Assembly: GCF_900129865.1 (NCBI RefSeq)
Contig: NZ_FQXD01000011.1
Span: forward strand, 1 to 64,000
Source of the DNA: Virgibacillus chiguensis
GTDB lineage: Bacteria > Bacillota > Bacilli > Bacillales > Amphibacillaceae
Reading direction: 5' to 3'
DNA length: 64,000 nt
Shown here: positions 56,142 to 64,000 of the stretch, piece after piece
Numbering within the stretch: position 1 is the first letter of the stretch
Layout: each line of letters begins with the position of its first letter
Notes under the pieces: model-generated
What the model saw: the letters and a program-made list of their open reading frames with translations, nothing else
What the model was told of the DNA's origin: nothing
The model's database searches: none
Made by a program: the position numbers and the translations under genes

Positions 56142-56386
56142 CTGTAGGGCAAAGAAGCGGTCTTTCATCATCACTGTTCTTCCTATCCCTTTCATCCCGA
56201 TTGTTATTAATTTATCCCCACTTTAAACAAAACTGAAAACGTAAAAAGTTTACATTTTCATAAGCTCTATTAGGAAATTTTTTCAAAAAAACCTATTTCT
56301 CCATTTCTTTCTACTTCCTATTTTTTTAAATATTTGATACTGTTAGATTATAAATGAATTATATTGATGAAGGAGGTATTTACAAG

Positions 56387-57505
56387 ATGAACATCGGAGT
56401 ACCAAAAGAGATAAAAAACAATGAAAATAGGGTGGCGATGGCTCCGTCTGGCGTCTTAACATTAACAAAGGCTGGTCATCAAATTTTTATGGAAACAAAT
56501 GCAGGTTTAGGATCAGGTTTTTCTGATGAGCAATACGTAAATGCTGGCGCTACCATTGTTTCAAGCCCAAAAGAAGCATGGTCACAAGAAATGGTAATGA
56601 AAGTGAAAGAGCCTTTACCAGAAGAATATAGTTATTTTTATGAAGGTCAAATTTTATTTACATATTTGCATTTAGCAGCAGAAGCAGAGTTAACGAAAGA
56701 GCTAGTTAATAAAAAAGTGACTGCAATTGCTTATGAGACAGTGCAATTACCAAATAATACATTACCGCTTTTAACACCTATGAGTGAAGTAGCTGGGAAG
56801 ATGGCTTCACAAATCGGCGCTCAGTTTTTAGAGAAAACGAAAGGTGGAAAAGGTATTCTGTTAAGCGGAATTCCTGGTGTCAGACGGGCCAAAATCACTA
56901 TTATTGGTGGCGGAGTTGTTGGAACAAACGCAGCGAAAATAGCTGTCGGTTTAGGAGCAGATGTAACTTTAATTGATTTGAATCCAGAACGTTTACGACA
57001 GCTTGATGATATTTTTGGTTTCTCAATTAATACGATGATGTCGAATCCAATGAATATAAGTCTCGCTTTAGCTGAGTCGGATCTTGTCATAGGAGCAGTG
57101 CTAATCCCAGGAGCGAAAGCACCAAAATTAGTAACGGAAGAAATGGTACAAAATATGTCTGATGGGTCTGTCATTGTAGATGTAGCTATTGACCAAGGAG
57201 GAATATTTGAGACGAGTGACCATGTCACTACGCATGATAACCCAACTTATACGAAGCATGGTGTCTTACATTACTCCGTAGCTAATATGCCAGGAGCTGT
57301 TCCTAGAACGTCTACTATTGGATTGACGAATGTCACTGTGCCATATGCTTTGCAATTGGCTAACTTTGGAGTGGAGATGGCTTTTCAAAATAACGAATCA
57401 CTCTTAAAAGGGGTAAATACATGGAAAGGAATTGTAACTCATCAAGGCGTCGCAAATGCTCATGAAATGAACTATGTCGACCCACACACATTACTTGAGT
57501 TGTAA
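56387..57505 (+). CDS. ald: Alanine dehydrogenase
   Basis: A 372-residue NAD-dependent enzyme that deaminates L-alanine to pyruvate, needed for alanine use and sporulation in Bacillus. Start [22 protein letters not shown], the catalytic region [13 protein letters not shown]-like ([17 protein letters not shown]), NAD loop [29 protein letters not shown] (about 172-200) and [16 protein letters not shown] are diagnostic. ATG 56387 follows AAGGAGGTATTTACAAG; the upstream ATG at 56354 has no ribosome site. Confidence 0.95.
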   Translation: MNIGVPKEIKNNENRVAMAPSGVLTLTKAGHQIFMETNAGLGSGFSDEQYVNAGATIVSSPKEAWSQEMVMKVKEPLPEEYSYFYEGQILFTYLHLAAEAELTKELVNKKVTAIAYETVQLPNNTLPLLTPMSEVAGKMASQIGAQFLEKTKGGKGILLSGIPGVRRAKITIIGGGVVGTNAAKIAVGLGADVTLIDLNPERLRQLDDIFGFSINTMMSNPMNISLALAESDLVIGAVLIPGAKAPKLVTEEMVQNMSDGSVIVDVAIDQGGIFETSDHVTTHDNPTYTKHGVLHYSVANMPGAVPRTSTIGLTNVTVPYALQLANFGVEMAFQNNESLLKGVNTWKGIVTHQGVANAHEMNYVDPHTLLEL

Positions 57506-57530
57506 TAATATGTGAAAACGACAAGTAAAA

Positions 57531-57802
57531 GACCAAAGGCTCGGGGCGCCCGGTTAGCAACGTAGCGAGTGGAACGAACCAACGAAAGGTTTAGGAATCA
57601 TGCTCCTGCAACCGGAGTATGTCGGCGCCCTCCGGCAAGCCTCTTTAGTCGGCCTTCCTATTTAGAATGAACCGATGATGACTTAGCTTAGGGCAATGGA
57701 GTGAAGGCGCCCAGTTGCTGGCGCTGGAGCCGGACGTGGCTAAATAACTTAGTAAGTTTATCCACAGCTGCTAAATTTTATAATTTCCTTAATTTCCTAG
57801 TC
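57531..57802 (+). repeat. Interspersed repeat family 1, copy 8
   Basis: Forward full copy, GACCAAAGGCTCGGGG to AATTTCCTAGTC, with a short duplication of the AATTTCCT end. It lies between the convergent ald and dipeptidase genes. Confidence 0.9.
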
Positions 57803-57804
57803 AA

Positions 57805-57837
57805 TGAAAAAGCAGCGTGACTACCCACCGCTGCTTC
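57805..57837 (-). terminator. Terminator of the dipeptidase gene
   Basis: On the minus strand AAGCAGCGGTGGGTAGTCACGCTGCTT is followed by TTTCATTG. Confidence 0.75.
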
Positions 57838-57877
57838 TTGTTACATTCATTGCCACGCTTTGTTCATTTTTAATGGT

Positions 57878-58975
57878 CTAATCAACAATCCTTAATTCCT
57901 TTGGAAATTGCGTTAAAACTTCTGGACCACTTTCTTTGATAAATAGCATATCTTCTATCCTTACACCCCCAATATTAGGCACGTAGATGCCTGGCTCAAC
58001 AGTAAAGCACATATTTTCCTGCAATGGTAATGTGTTATCACTATGCATAGATGGGTATTCGTGAGTTTGAATACCTAAACCGTGCCCAATTCGATGCGTG
58101 AAATAGTCCCCATATCCATTTGAGTTTATTGCGTTTCGCGCAACTTGATCTAATTTCCCTACAGCAACACCTGCTTTAGCTGATTCTATCGTTTTTTGTT
58201 GTGCATGTAACACATTGTTATAGATACGATCTTGTTCCTTGGTAATGGATTTAAAAGCAACTGTTCTTGTGATATCAGAACAATAACCTTCATATACAAC
58301 GCCTAAGTCAAATAAAACCAAATCACCTTTAGCTATTTTTTTCAACGATGGGTTTCCGTGAGGAGAGGCTGTTTTTGTACCGGATAAAACGATCGTGGAA
58401 AACGACATCGCTTGCACACCTTGTTTTTTTAGTTCAAATTCAATTTTAGCGACAATTTCTAACTCCGTTATCCCTTCTTTTATTGCTTCAAACCCTGTTT
58501 TTATACCAAAATCAGCAAGTTCTGCTGCTGTTTTAAGCCTTTTGTATTCATATTCGTTTTTAATAAGCCTTAATTGAGCTAATAACGCTTCAGCTTGTCT
58601 AATTTCTGTTTGCGGTAAAATCTGTTGCAGTATGGTTTGGCGGTCTAATGTAAAATGATTAAACTCCACGCCAATTGTTTTTGGAATAGTTTCGTTTTGC
58701 TTTATTACTTTAGATAGCATTTCCCAAGGGTTTTCGTGATCTTGATACGAAATAATAGAGTGTTTCCAACCTGCGTTTTTAGCATCTGCTTTCTCCATTG
58801 CAGGAAGAACGAGAATAGGATCTTCATGCTTACGTATATATACAGCAACTAGACGTTCATGTGGGTCGGTAAAGTAGTTCGTTATGTAATATACATTTGC
58901 CGGTGACGTAATTAAAATACTTTCCATATGCTGCTGATCCATATGGCGTAAAAGTGTTTCGATTCTTTGTTTCAT
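57878..58975 (-). CDS. M24-family Xaa-Pro dipeptidase
   Basis: A 365-residue metallopeptidase with a creatinase-type N-terminal domain (about 1-130) and a pita-bread catalytic domain. The five metal ligands are seen in LFDLGVVYEGYCSDITRTV (two Asp), HRIGHGLGIQTHE (His), FTVEPGIYV (Glu) and GGVRIEDMLFI (Glu). It removes residues before proline in short peptides. AAAGGAGTG precedes the ATG. Monocistronic, with a terminator. Confidence 0.92.
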   Translation of the reverse strand: MKQRIETLLRHMDQQHMESILITSPANVYYITNYFTDPHERLVAVYIRKHEDPILVLPAMEKADAKNAGWKHSIISYQDHENPWEMLSKVIKQNETIPKTIGVEFNHFTLDRQTILQQILPQTEIRQAEALLAQLRLIKNEYEYKRLKTAAELADFGIKTGFEAIKEGITELEIVAKIEFELKKQGVQAMSFSTIVLSGTKTASPHGNPSLKKIAKGDLVLFDLGVVYEGYCSDITRTVAFKSITKEQDRIYNNVLHAQQKTIESAKAGVAVGKLDQVARNAINSNGYGDYFTHRIGHGLGIQTHEYPSMHSDNTLPLQENMCFTVEPGIYVPNIGGVRIEDMLFIKESGPEVLTQFPKELRIVD

Positions 58976-59288
58976 GATTATAACACTCCTTTAATGTTTA
59001 TGTACTATTATAACAAAGATGGTTTTAAGAAAGGTGTGAAATGAATGGAGAATGTAACGTGTCACAAAATTTTTTCTTTAGATCGAATAAGATCTTTTGT
59101 TTTATCGTCTAGGAAAAATAAAAGCTTGGCGACAAGGCAAGTTTCACTGAAAAATATTGCTGAAAGAAAATTTATCGGATAGGAAGCTGTTTTAAATTTA
59201 CTTTAGGTCACACTTGGTTACCTAACAAAAGCTCCAGTTCAAATGTGTAAAAAATAGTCCCTTAGGGTATAAAACATATAGACAGGTT
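58976..59288. other. Divergent intergenic region, with a family 2 remnant
   Basis: TCTAGGAAAAATAAAAGCTTGGCGACAAGGCAAG at 59108-59141 resembles the right-end hairpin of repeat family 2. Otherwise AT-rich with no gene. It must carry the dipeptidase promoter. Confidence 0.35.
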
Positions 59289-59297
59289 TGCTATAAT
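59289..59297 (+). promoter_or_regulatory. Extended -10 promoter of ytkL
   Basis: TGCTATAAT, 31 bp upstream of the start, with no strong -35. It is the same arrangement as at murC. Confidence 0.5.
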
Positions 59298-59327
59298 GAA
59301 TCAAAATACTTGAAAGGAGAGGTTGTT

Positions 59328-60008
59328 GTGAAAATATCTTATCATGGTCATTCCGTTGTACAGGTTGAAACCGATGAGCACAACATATTGATTGACCCAT
59401 TCATTTCAGGAAATGAGGCATGTGATTTAGATGCTGAAATCGTTTCTCCAGATTACATTTTATTAACACACGGTCATAACGATCATGTGGGTGATACGAT
59501 TTCGATTGCTAAGCGAACAAATGCAATGGTTATTGCGCCAAATGAATTAGCTGAATTTTTAGGAACAAAAGGTTTGCAAGTGCATCCAATGCATATTGGT
59601 GGGAAAAATAGCTTTGATTTCGGTACGGTAAAGTTTACACAAGCCTTCCACGGATCAGCCTATACAGAAGAAGATGGCTCCATTGTTTATACTGGAATGC
59701 CTGCTGGTATATTACTTACTATTAACGGAAAAACCATTTACCATGCTGGAGATACAGGACTTTTCTCTGATTTAAAATTGATTGGTGAAATGAATGATAT
59801 AGAGCTAGCATTTATTCCAATTGGGGATAATTTTACGATGGGACCAGAAGACGCTCTCATTGCTGCGAAATGGGTGGGGGCTAAAACAGTTGTGCCCATT
59901 CATTACAATACTTTCCCCGTTATTGAGCAAGATGCAGCTGCTTTTGCAAAGCAAGTCGAGCCTGGTATTGGAAAGGTAATGAAGATTGGTGAAGCTGTAC
60001 ATCTGTAA
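59328..60008 (+). CDS. ytkL: YtkL, metal-dependent hydrolase (UPF0173)
   Basis: A metallo-beta-lactamase-fold protein of 226 residues. Start [26 protein letters not shown], metal motif [11 protein letters not shown] (about 53-63), further ligands in FHGSAY, HAGDTG and IPIHYNT near the C-terminus. The substrate is unknown. GTG start at 59328 behind AAGGAGAGG; the frame is open to a TTG at 59310 that overlaps that site. Confidence 0.92.
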   Translation: MKISYHGHSVVQVETDEHNILIDPFISGNEACDLDAEIVSPDYILLTHGHNDHVGDTISIAKRTNAMVIAPNELAEFLGTKGLQVHPMHIGGKNSFDFGTVKFTQAFHGSAYTEEDGSIVYTGMPAGILLTINGKTIYHAGDTGLFSDLKLIGEMNDIELAFIPIGDNFTMGPEDALIAAKWVGAKTVVPIHYNTFPVIEQDAAAFAKQVEPGIGKVMKIGEAVHL

Positions 60009-60020
60009 TCATTACCATTC

Positions 60021-60052
60021 AATAAACCGTGGGTCTCTACCCGCGGTTTATA
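60021..60052 (+). terminator. ytkL terminator
   Basis: AATAAACCGTGGG-TCTCTA-CCCGCGGTTTAT. The stem is strong; the T run is short. Confidence 0.7.
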
Positions 60053-60496
60053 TAACTTCCTATGGTCAAGGCTTCGTTTTAAACCTCCTTACACCCAACA
60101 CAAGATTTCTTTCAATACAAGATTTCTTTCAATTCTTCAAAACCCACGATAATCATCATATGTATCGTCAACATGAAATAAAAATCCCTCGCTTAGTTTA
60201 TTGGTTGTAACCCCTTTGAAAAAACAATCCTATTTTGCTGTGTATTGCTTTTTTAGCTTTTTTTGGAATCTAACGCTTTGACAATCATGAAAGTTTTTCT
60301 AAAAGCTCCTCCGTTCTTGTAAAAAACTTTTATCTCAACTATGAATCTCAACAAAAATCATGCCAATTGTACGTTATGTTTAGAGTGTTTCGTATAGACT
60401 GCGTAATTTCTTCTCAAGAAAAAAATACCATTATCACATGAAAAACACGAAAAGTATGAACGAAAAAATTGGTCTACTATTCAAGGAGATGATGTA
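60053..60496. other. Gene-free region with a small tandem duplication
   Basis: Contains two adjacent copies of CAAGATTTCTTTCAAT at 60101-60116 and 60118-60133. No gene or family 1/2 copy. The prepilin peptidase promoter is expected in the right part. Confidence 0.35.
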
Positions 60497-61261
60497 GTGG
60501 AAATAGTTCGACTGTTATTTTTCTCATTAAGTGGCTTTATATTTGGATCTTTCTTTGTTGTTGTTGGTCTTCGTTTGCCGAAGCAGCAGCCGTTTACAAC
60601 AGAACGATCATGCTGTCCTAATTGTTGTATAAGGCTAAGCTGGTTTGAGTTAATTCCTGTTTTATCGTATGCTTTTTTAAAACGTAGTTGTAGGCATTGT
60701 AAGAATAAAATTTCCTCCATATATCCTATCATTGAGATATTGACTGCAGCCATGTTTACGATAAGCTATTCTATCATTGGTTGGAATTTGGAATTAATTG
60801 TTGCATTATTAGTTAGCTCCTTACTTATCATTTGCCTCGTATCTGATATTTTCTACATGGTTATTCCCAATCAATTACTCTTATTTTTTCTACCAGTATT
60901 TATGTTGTTGCGTGTCATGGTGCCGCTTGATCCTTGGTGGGATACATTTCAAGGTGGACTAGTAGGTTTGCTTATCCCGTTACTGGTGGTTATTGTAAGT
61001 CGCGGCGGAATGGGAATGGGGGATGTGAAATTATTTGGATTACTTGGCATTGTGTTAGGTACTACCAACCTTGTTCTCAGTTTCGTCGTTGCAAGTATGA
61101 TTGGAGCAATCATTGGTTTAGTGTTACTAGCATATAATCAAATAAGCCTAGGTAAGCCAACACCATTTGCCCCTTATATAATAATTGGGACATGGATTGC
61201 TTATTTCTATGGAGATGCGATGATTCATTGGTATATGACACATTTTTTTACGCTACATTAG
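60497..61261 (+). CDS. Prepilin peptidase (ComC/PilD type, A24 family)
   Basis: A membrane aspartyl protease of 254 residues that cleaves type IV pilin-like signal peptides, usually the competence pseudopilins, and may N-methylate them. The N-terminal domain has the zinc-type cysteines CCPNCC and CRHCK (about 36-41 and 61-65). Catalytic Asp motifs are in LVSDIFYMVIPN (about 117-128) and GGMGMGDVKLFG (about 172-183). About seven to eight helices. GTG start, AAGGAG eight bases before. It is not next to other com genes or folC here. Confidence 0.9.
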   Translation: MEIVRLLFFSLSGFIFGSFFVVVGLRLPKQQPFTTERSCCPNCCIRLSWFELIPVLSYAFLKRSCRHCKNKISSIYPIIEILTAAMFTISYSIIGWNLELIVALLVSSLLIICLVSDIFYMVIPNQLLLFFLPVFMLLRVMVPLDPWWDTFQGGLVGLLIPLLVVIVSRGGMGMGDVKLFGLLGIVLGTTNLVLSFVVASMIGAIIGLVLLAYNQISLGKPTPFAPYIIIGTWIAYFYGDAMIHWYMTHFFTLH

Positions 61262-61304
61262 ATTGGTATCTAAAGATCTAAAACGAATAAAAGGAGGAAA
61301 ATAA

Positions 61305-61535
61305 ATGAAAGGACAGTATGCAGTATTAAGAATCTTGATTGCTGGATTTTTGTTATACGTAGCTTGGCCATTTATACCAAAAAGTGTCACTTCTATTGAG
61401 CAATTGTTTTGGGGGAGTTGGTTATTCTTATTTTTGCTTGTAATTGGTGCAAATATTGCTTCTTTATTACAAATGATTCAGCCTCCAATAATGGAACAGA
61501 AAAGAGAAAAACAACGAAAAACCTATAATCATTGA
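61305..61535 (+). CDS. Small membrane protein, unknown
   Basis: A 76-residue protein with two membrane helices (about 8-25 and 34-58) and a basic tail (EQKREKQRKTYNH). AAGGAGG lies at good spacing to the ATG, so it is probably translated. It sits between the prepilin peptidase and ytoI, close to both, on the same strand. No family recognised. Confidence 0.62.
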   Translation: MKGQYAVLRILIAGFLLYVAWPFIPKSVTSIEQLFWGSWLFLFLLVIGANIASLLQMIQPPIMEQKREKQRKTYNH

Positions 61536-61607
61536 GTTTCTATAAGATCAACTGTATAATAAATGGTAAATAATTTATTAGTACAGTTGAAAGATGGTGT
61601 ATGTGCC

Positions 61608-62915
61608 ATGAAAAGTAAACATGAACAAATTATCGAGCATATTCATTCTTTAGACGTAGGTCATAAAATTTCAGTTAGACAAATTGCTAAAGATTTGCAC
61701 GTGAGTGATGGAACAGCTTATCGTGCCATTAAAGATGCAGAAAATAAAGGACTCGTTAGTACGATAGAACGTGTAGGCACCATCCGAATTGAACAAAAGA
61801 AAAAAGATAATTTTGAACAATTGACTTTTGCTGAATTGATCAATATTGTAGAAGGGCATGTTCTAGGTGGAAGAGAAGGGTTACACAAAACGTTAAATAA
61901 ATTTGTTATCGGAGCCATGCAGCTAGAAGACATGATGCGATATACAGAGGCAGATGCCTTGTTAATTGTAGGTAACCGTACAAAAGCACATGAATTAGCT
62001 ATTAAAGAAGGAGCCGCAGTTTTAATTACGGGAGGCTTTGATACGACAGAAGACATAAAAAGGTTGGCCGATGAAAGAAAATTGCCTATTATTTCAACCA
62101 GTTATGATACATTTACGGTAGCAGCAATGATAAATAGAGCGATCTATGACCAATTAATAAAAAAGGAAATTGTGTTGGTAGAGGATATTTATACACCTTA
62201 TGAAAAAGCTTTTTACCTAAAAGAAGGTAACAAGGTAGAGGATTGGTATGCCTTAAATAATTATTCAAAGCATACGCGTTTCCCGGTTGTAGACGATCGG
62301 AGGAGGGTTTTAGGTATCGTCACGTCAAAGGATGTGGTTGGGAAATCGAATGATACTTCCATTAGCAAGGTGATGAGTAAGCAGCCTAAAACCGTCCAAA
62401 CGAATATTTCTTTAGCTTCTGTGGCTCACCTTATGGTATGGGAAGGAATTGAAGTGATCCCTGTAACAGATGAGCAGAATCATTTACAGGGAATAATATC
62501 TAGGCAAGACGTATTAAAAGCGCTTCAACAAAATCAACGTCAACCCCAGATTGGTGAGACGATTGATGATATTGTGTCGCGAAACATAGTAGAATCAGAG
62601 AGTGAACCCGGTGTTTTTGAAACGAAAGTTGCCCCGCAAATGACTAATCAACTCGGAACATTGTCAAGTGGTGTTTGTACAGCTTTAATGACAGAAGCGA
62701 GCAGGAGATTATTGCTACAGGATAAAAAAGGCGACTTAGTAGCCGAAAATTTAACGATTTATTTCATTAAGCCAGTGCAAATTGATAGCACGTTACGTAT
62801 CAAGCCTAAATTATTAGAAATTGGTAGAGTGTATGCTAAGATTGATATCGAGGTATATGAGGAACAGCAACTTGCCAGTAAAGGTTTATTAATGGCTCAA
62901 TTAATGAATCGTTAA
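61608..62915 (+). CDS. ytoI: YtoI, HTH-DRTGG-CBS-hotdog protein
   Basis: A 435-residue multidomain protein. A winged helix-turn-helix opens it (KHEQIIEHIHSLDVGHKISVRQIAKDLHVSDGTAYRAIKDAENKGLV). A DRTGG domain (about 75-180), two CBS domains (about 195-310, with KHTRFPVVDDRRRVLGIVTSKDVV and IEVIPVTDEQNHLQGIISRQDVL) and a hotdog thioesterase-like domain (about 325-435) follow. It looks like a ligand-sensing regulator, possibly of acyl-CoA or nucleotide signals. I used ATG 61608; the ATG at 61563 has no ribosome site. Confidence 0.88.
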   Translation: MKSKHEQIIEHIHSLDVGHKISVRQIAKDLHVSDGTAYRAIKDAENKGLVSTIERVGTIRIEQKKKDNFEQLTFAELINIVEGHVLGGREGLHKTLNKFVIGAMQLEDMMRYTEADALLIVGNRTKAHELAIKEGAAVLITGGFDTTEDIKRLADERKLPIISTSYDTFTVAAMINRAIYDQLIKKEIVLVEDIYTPYEKAFYLKEGNKVEDWYALNNYSKHTRFPVVDDRRRVLGIVTSKDVVGKSNDTSISKVMSKQPKTVQTNISLASVAHLMVWEGIEVIPVTDEQNHLQGIISRQDVLKALQQNQRQPQIGETIDDIVSRNIVESESEPGVFETKVAPQMTNQLGTLSSGVCTALMTEASRRLLLQDKKGDLVAENLTIYFIKPVQIDSTLRIKPKLLEIGRVYAKIDIEVYEEQQLASKGLLMAQLMNR

Positions 62916-63096
62916 CTTTATGACATACTGTAAGTTTTTCTGATCCAAACAATAATATGTATATTGGACAAGTTTAAACTGTGTACCAGCACCAAACGCC
63001 CTTTTTGGAACAAGCTTATCGGTCATAGTATTGGGTTACGAACAATCAGTGGTTAAAAAAGAGGAAGAAATTCTCACTTTAAGCTATAATAAAAAT

Positions 63097-63128
63097 GGAT
63101 GAGGTAATGAAAACTTTTTGCCTCATCC
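63097..63128. terminator. Bidirectional terminator between ytoI and ytpI
   Basis: GGATGAGG-TAATGAAAACTTTTTG-CCTCATCC. On the minus strand the stem is followed by ATTTTTATT. Confidence 0.65.
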
Positions 63129-63183
63129 AAAATTTACATAGACTAGTGTAGGTAGGGAACAGTAGCTAACGATGGTTAACGTA

Positions 63184-63480
63184 TCATTCAGACATGTTTA
63201 ATCGTTTCCATTCACTTTTGTAATGTTTAACTTCTTTGATTCCTCGACTAATAAGGGGGATAGCAAAAACAAGAAATACAATTCCAACAAATAGTGAAAT
63301 ACGTGTTTCGTAATAAATGTATTGATTAATCGTAAAGGCTACGAGGAAGCTACCTAAACAAATACGTGATTTTGCGTTAAAATAAGCTTGCTTTAAGCCG
63401 TCTTTTGTGTTTAAAATAGCTACTTTGTAATAAATCCAAAGCACAAATGCCGTGACAGTAATAACTGCAAAAATAAACAT
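63184..63480 (-). CDS. ytpI: YtpI family membrane protein
   Basis: A protein of 98 residues with three hydrophobic segments and the family block NAKSRICLGSFLVAFTINQYIYY. ATG 63480 lies nine bases after GGAGGG; the frame runs to 63507 without a ribosome site. Size and position next to ytoI and nrnA match B. subtilis YtpI. Function unknown. Confidence 0.85.
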   Translation of the reverse strand: MFIFAVITVTAFVLWIYYKVAILNTKDGLKQAYFNAKSRICLGSFLVAFTINQYIYYETRISLFVGIVFLVFAIPLISRGIKEVKHYKSEWKRLNMSE

Positions 63481-63635
63481 ATAACTTCTCCCTCCATCCA
63501 TGTTCAATAAATCTTATTGCGGCTTGTATGTATATGTAGTCCAGCTGAATCTTAGATAGATTCTTTGTCCATTTTACCTTTTATAAAAAAAATTTGCTAC
63601 AGATAGACAAAATCATTTTCTAGTAGGTGATCTTT

Positions 63636-64000
63636 TTGAAGAATATATTAGCGTTAATTCAACAATATTCTACCGTTATCATTCATCGACATGTGCGACC
63701 AGACCCTGATGCAATTGGCTCTCAAGTGGGATTAAAGGAATTAGTTAAGCATTCTTTTCCTGGTAAAGAAGTTTATGCAGTTGGAGAAGAAGAAGCTTCT
63801 TTGTCCTTTTTGGCAAAAATGGATATAATCTCTGATGAACAATATGAAGGTGCGCTTGTTATTGTATGTGATACAGCAAATAGGGAACGGATTTCTGATC
63901 AGCGATTTACTTTAGGAGACAAGATTATTAAAATTGATCACCACCCGAATGTCGATGAATATGGAGACATACAATGGGTGGATACAAAAGCAAGCTCTAC
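63636..64000 (+). CDS. nrnA: NrnA (YtqI), oligoribonuclease/pAp phosphatase, 5' part
   Basis: The first 121 codons of a DHH-family phosphoesterase; the gene runs off the right edge. It reads MKNILALIQQYSTVIIHRHVRPDPDAIGSQVG, with the metal motif HRHVRPDPDAIGS, then VIVCDTANRER and the DHH motif IKIDHHPNVDEYG. NrnA degrades short RNA oligonucleotides and dephosphorylates pAp. TTG start five bases after AGGTGAT. Divergent from ytpI. Confidence 0.92.
   Translation, partial: MKNILALIQQYSTVIIHRHVRPDPDAIGSQVGLKELVKHSFPGKEVYAVGEEEASLSFLAKMDIISDEQYEGALVIVCDTANRERISDQRFTLGDKIIKIDHHPNVDEYGDIQWVDTKASS

Noticed and set aside
2336-57802. Family 1 repeats as MITEs or insertion-sequence remnants
   Set aside because: The outer ends (CAAAGGCTCGGGG and TTTCCTAGAC) are not inverted repeats of each other, no target duplications are evident, and no transposase fragment is found inside any copy.
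1-64000. CRISPR arrays, prophage, tRNA genes, riboswitches or T-boxes
   Set aside because: I looked for regularly spaced short repeats, phage genes, tRNA-like CCA ends and conserved leader motifs and saw none that hold up.

Overview
The window is a low-GC Firmicutes chromosome segment from a spore-forming Bacillaceae, most like the Virgibacillus/Oceanobacillus group. This rests on the spore genes (an alpha/beta SASP with a sigma-G promoter, GerW), CcpA with acuABC, SftA, the Na+-type MotP/MotS stator, and gene order matching the Bacillus subtilis 'yt' region. The species call is inference. There is no prophage, transposase, CRISPR array or secondary-metabolite island.

Layout. 1-361: 3' end of a 23S rRNA gene, 5S rRNA and the rrn terminator. 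905-4184: a dicarboxylate/amino-acid symporter, a small membrane protein and an HI0933-type flavoprotein. 4526-17508: ytgP(murJ)-rsuA-thpR, a NERD-like protein, ytmP/ytzH, trmB, ytnP, ytzB, ytoP plus a DUF84 NTPase, ytoQ, and ytpP-ytpQ-ytpR. 17875-24897: sftA, a nicotinate phosphoribosyltransferase, murC, ytxG-ytxH. 25386-31869: a large FtsA/PilM-like ATPase with repeated C-terminal modules, aroA, ccpA, motPS. 32259-38015: acuABC and a class A PBP. 38512-49558: DUF4064, an unknown membrane protein, rpsD with a leader, dgcP, ytsP, refZ, ezrA, nifZ-thiI and the SASP gene. 49877-64000: NAD kinase, ytfI-gerW, tpx, ytxK-ackA, a universal stress protein, ald, a Xaa-Pro dipeptidase, ytkL, a ComC-like prepilin peptidase, ytoI, ytpI and the start of nrnA.

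Most genes are housekeeping: peptidoglycan and division (MurJ, MurC, SftA, EzrA, RefZ, PBP1A), tRNA and rRNA modification (RsuA, TrmB, ThiI with NifZ), overflow and acetate metabolism (CcpA, AcuABC, AckA), and c-di-GMP signalling (DgcP). Compared with B. subtilis, acsA, tyrS and ytxJ are missing from their usual places.

The least-explained signal is non-coding. Eight copies of a roughly 265-bp GC-richer repeat (family 1) can fold end to end. Six of them sit between convergent gene pairs; the window has eleven such pairs. A second, shorter repeat family (family 2) ends in a small hairpin followed by T residues. Among proteins, the modular FtsA-like ATPase and a thiol peroxidase lacking its resolving cysteine stand out.

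All gene calls come from reading the sequence. No database search was run, so B. subtilis names are recognition-based orthology calls. Start sites were moved from the longest reading frame where a Shine-Dalgarno sequence clearly marked another codon.
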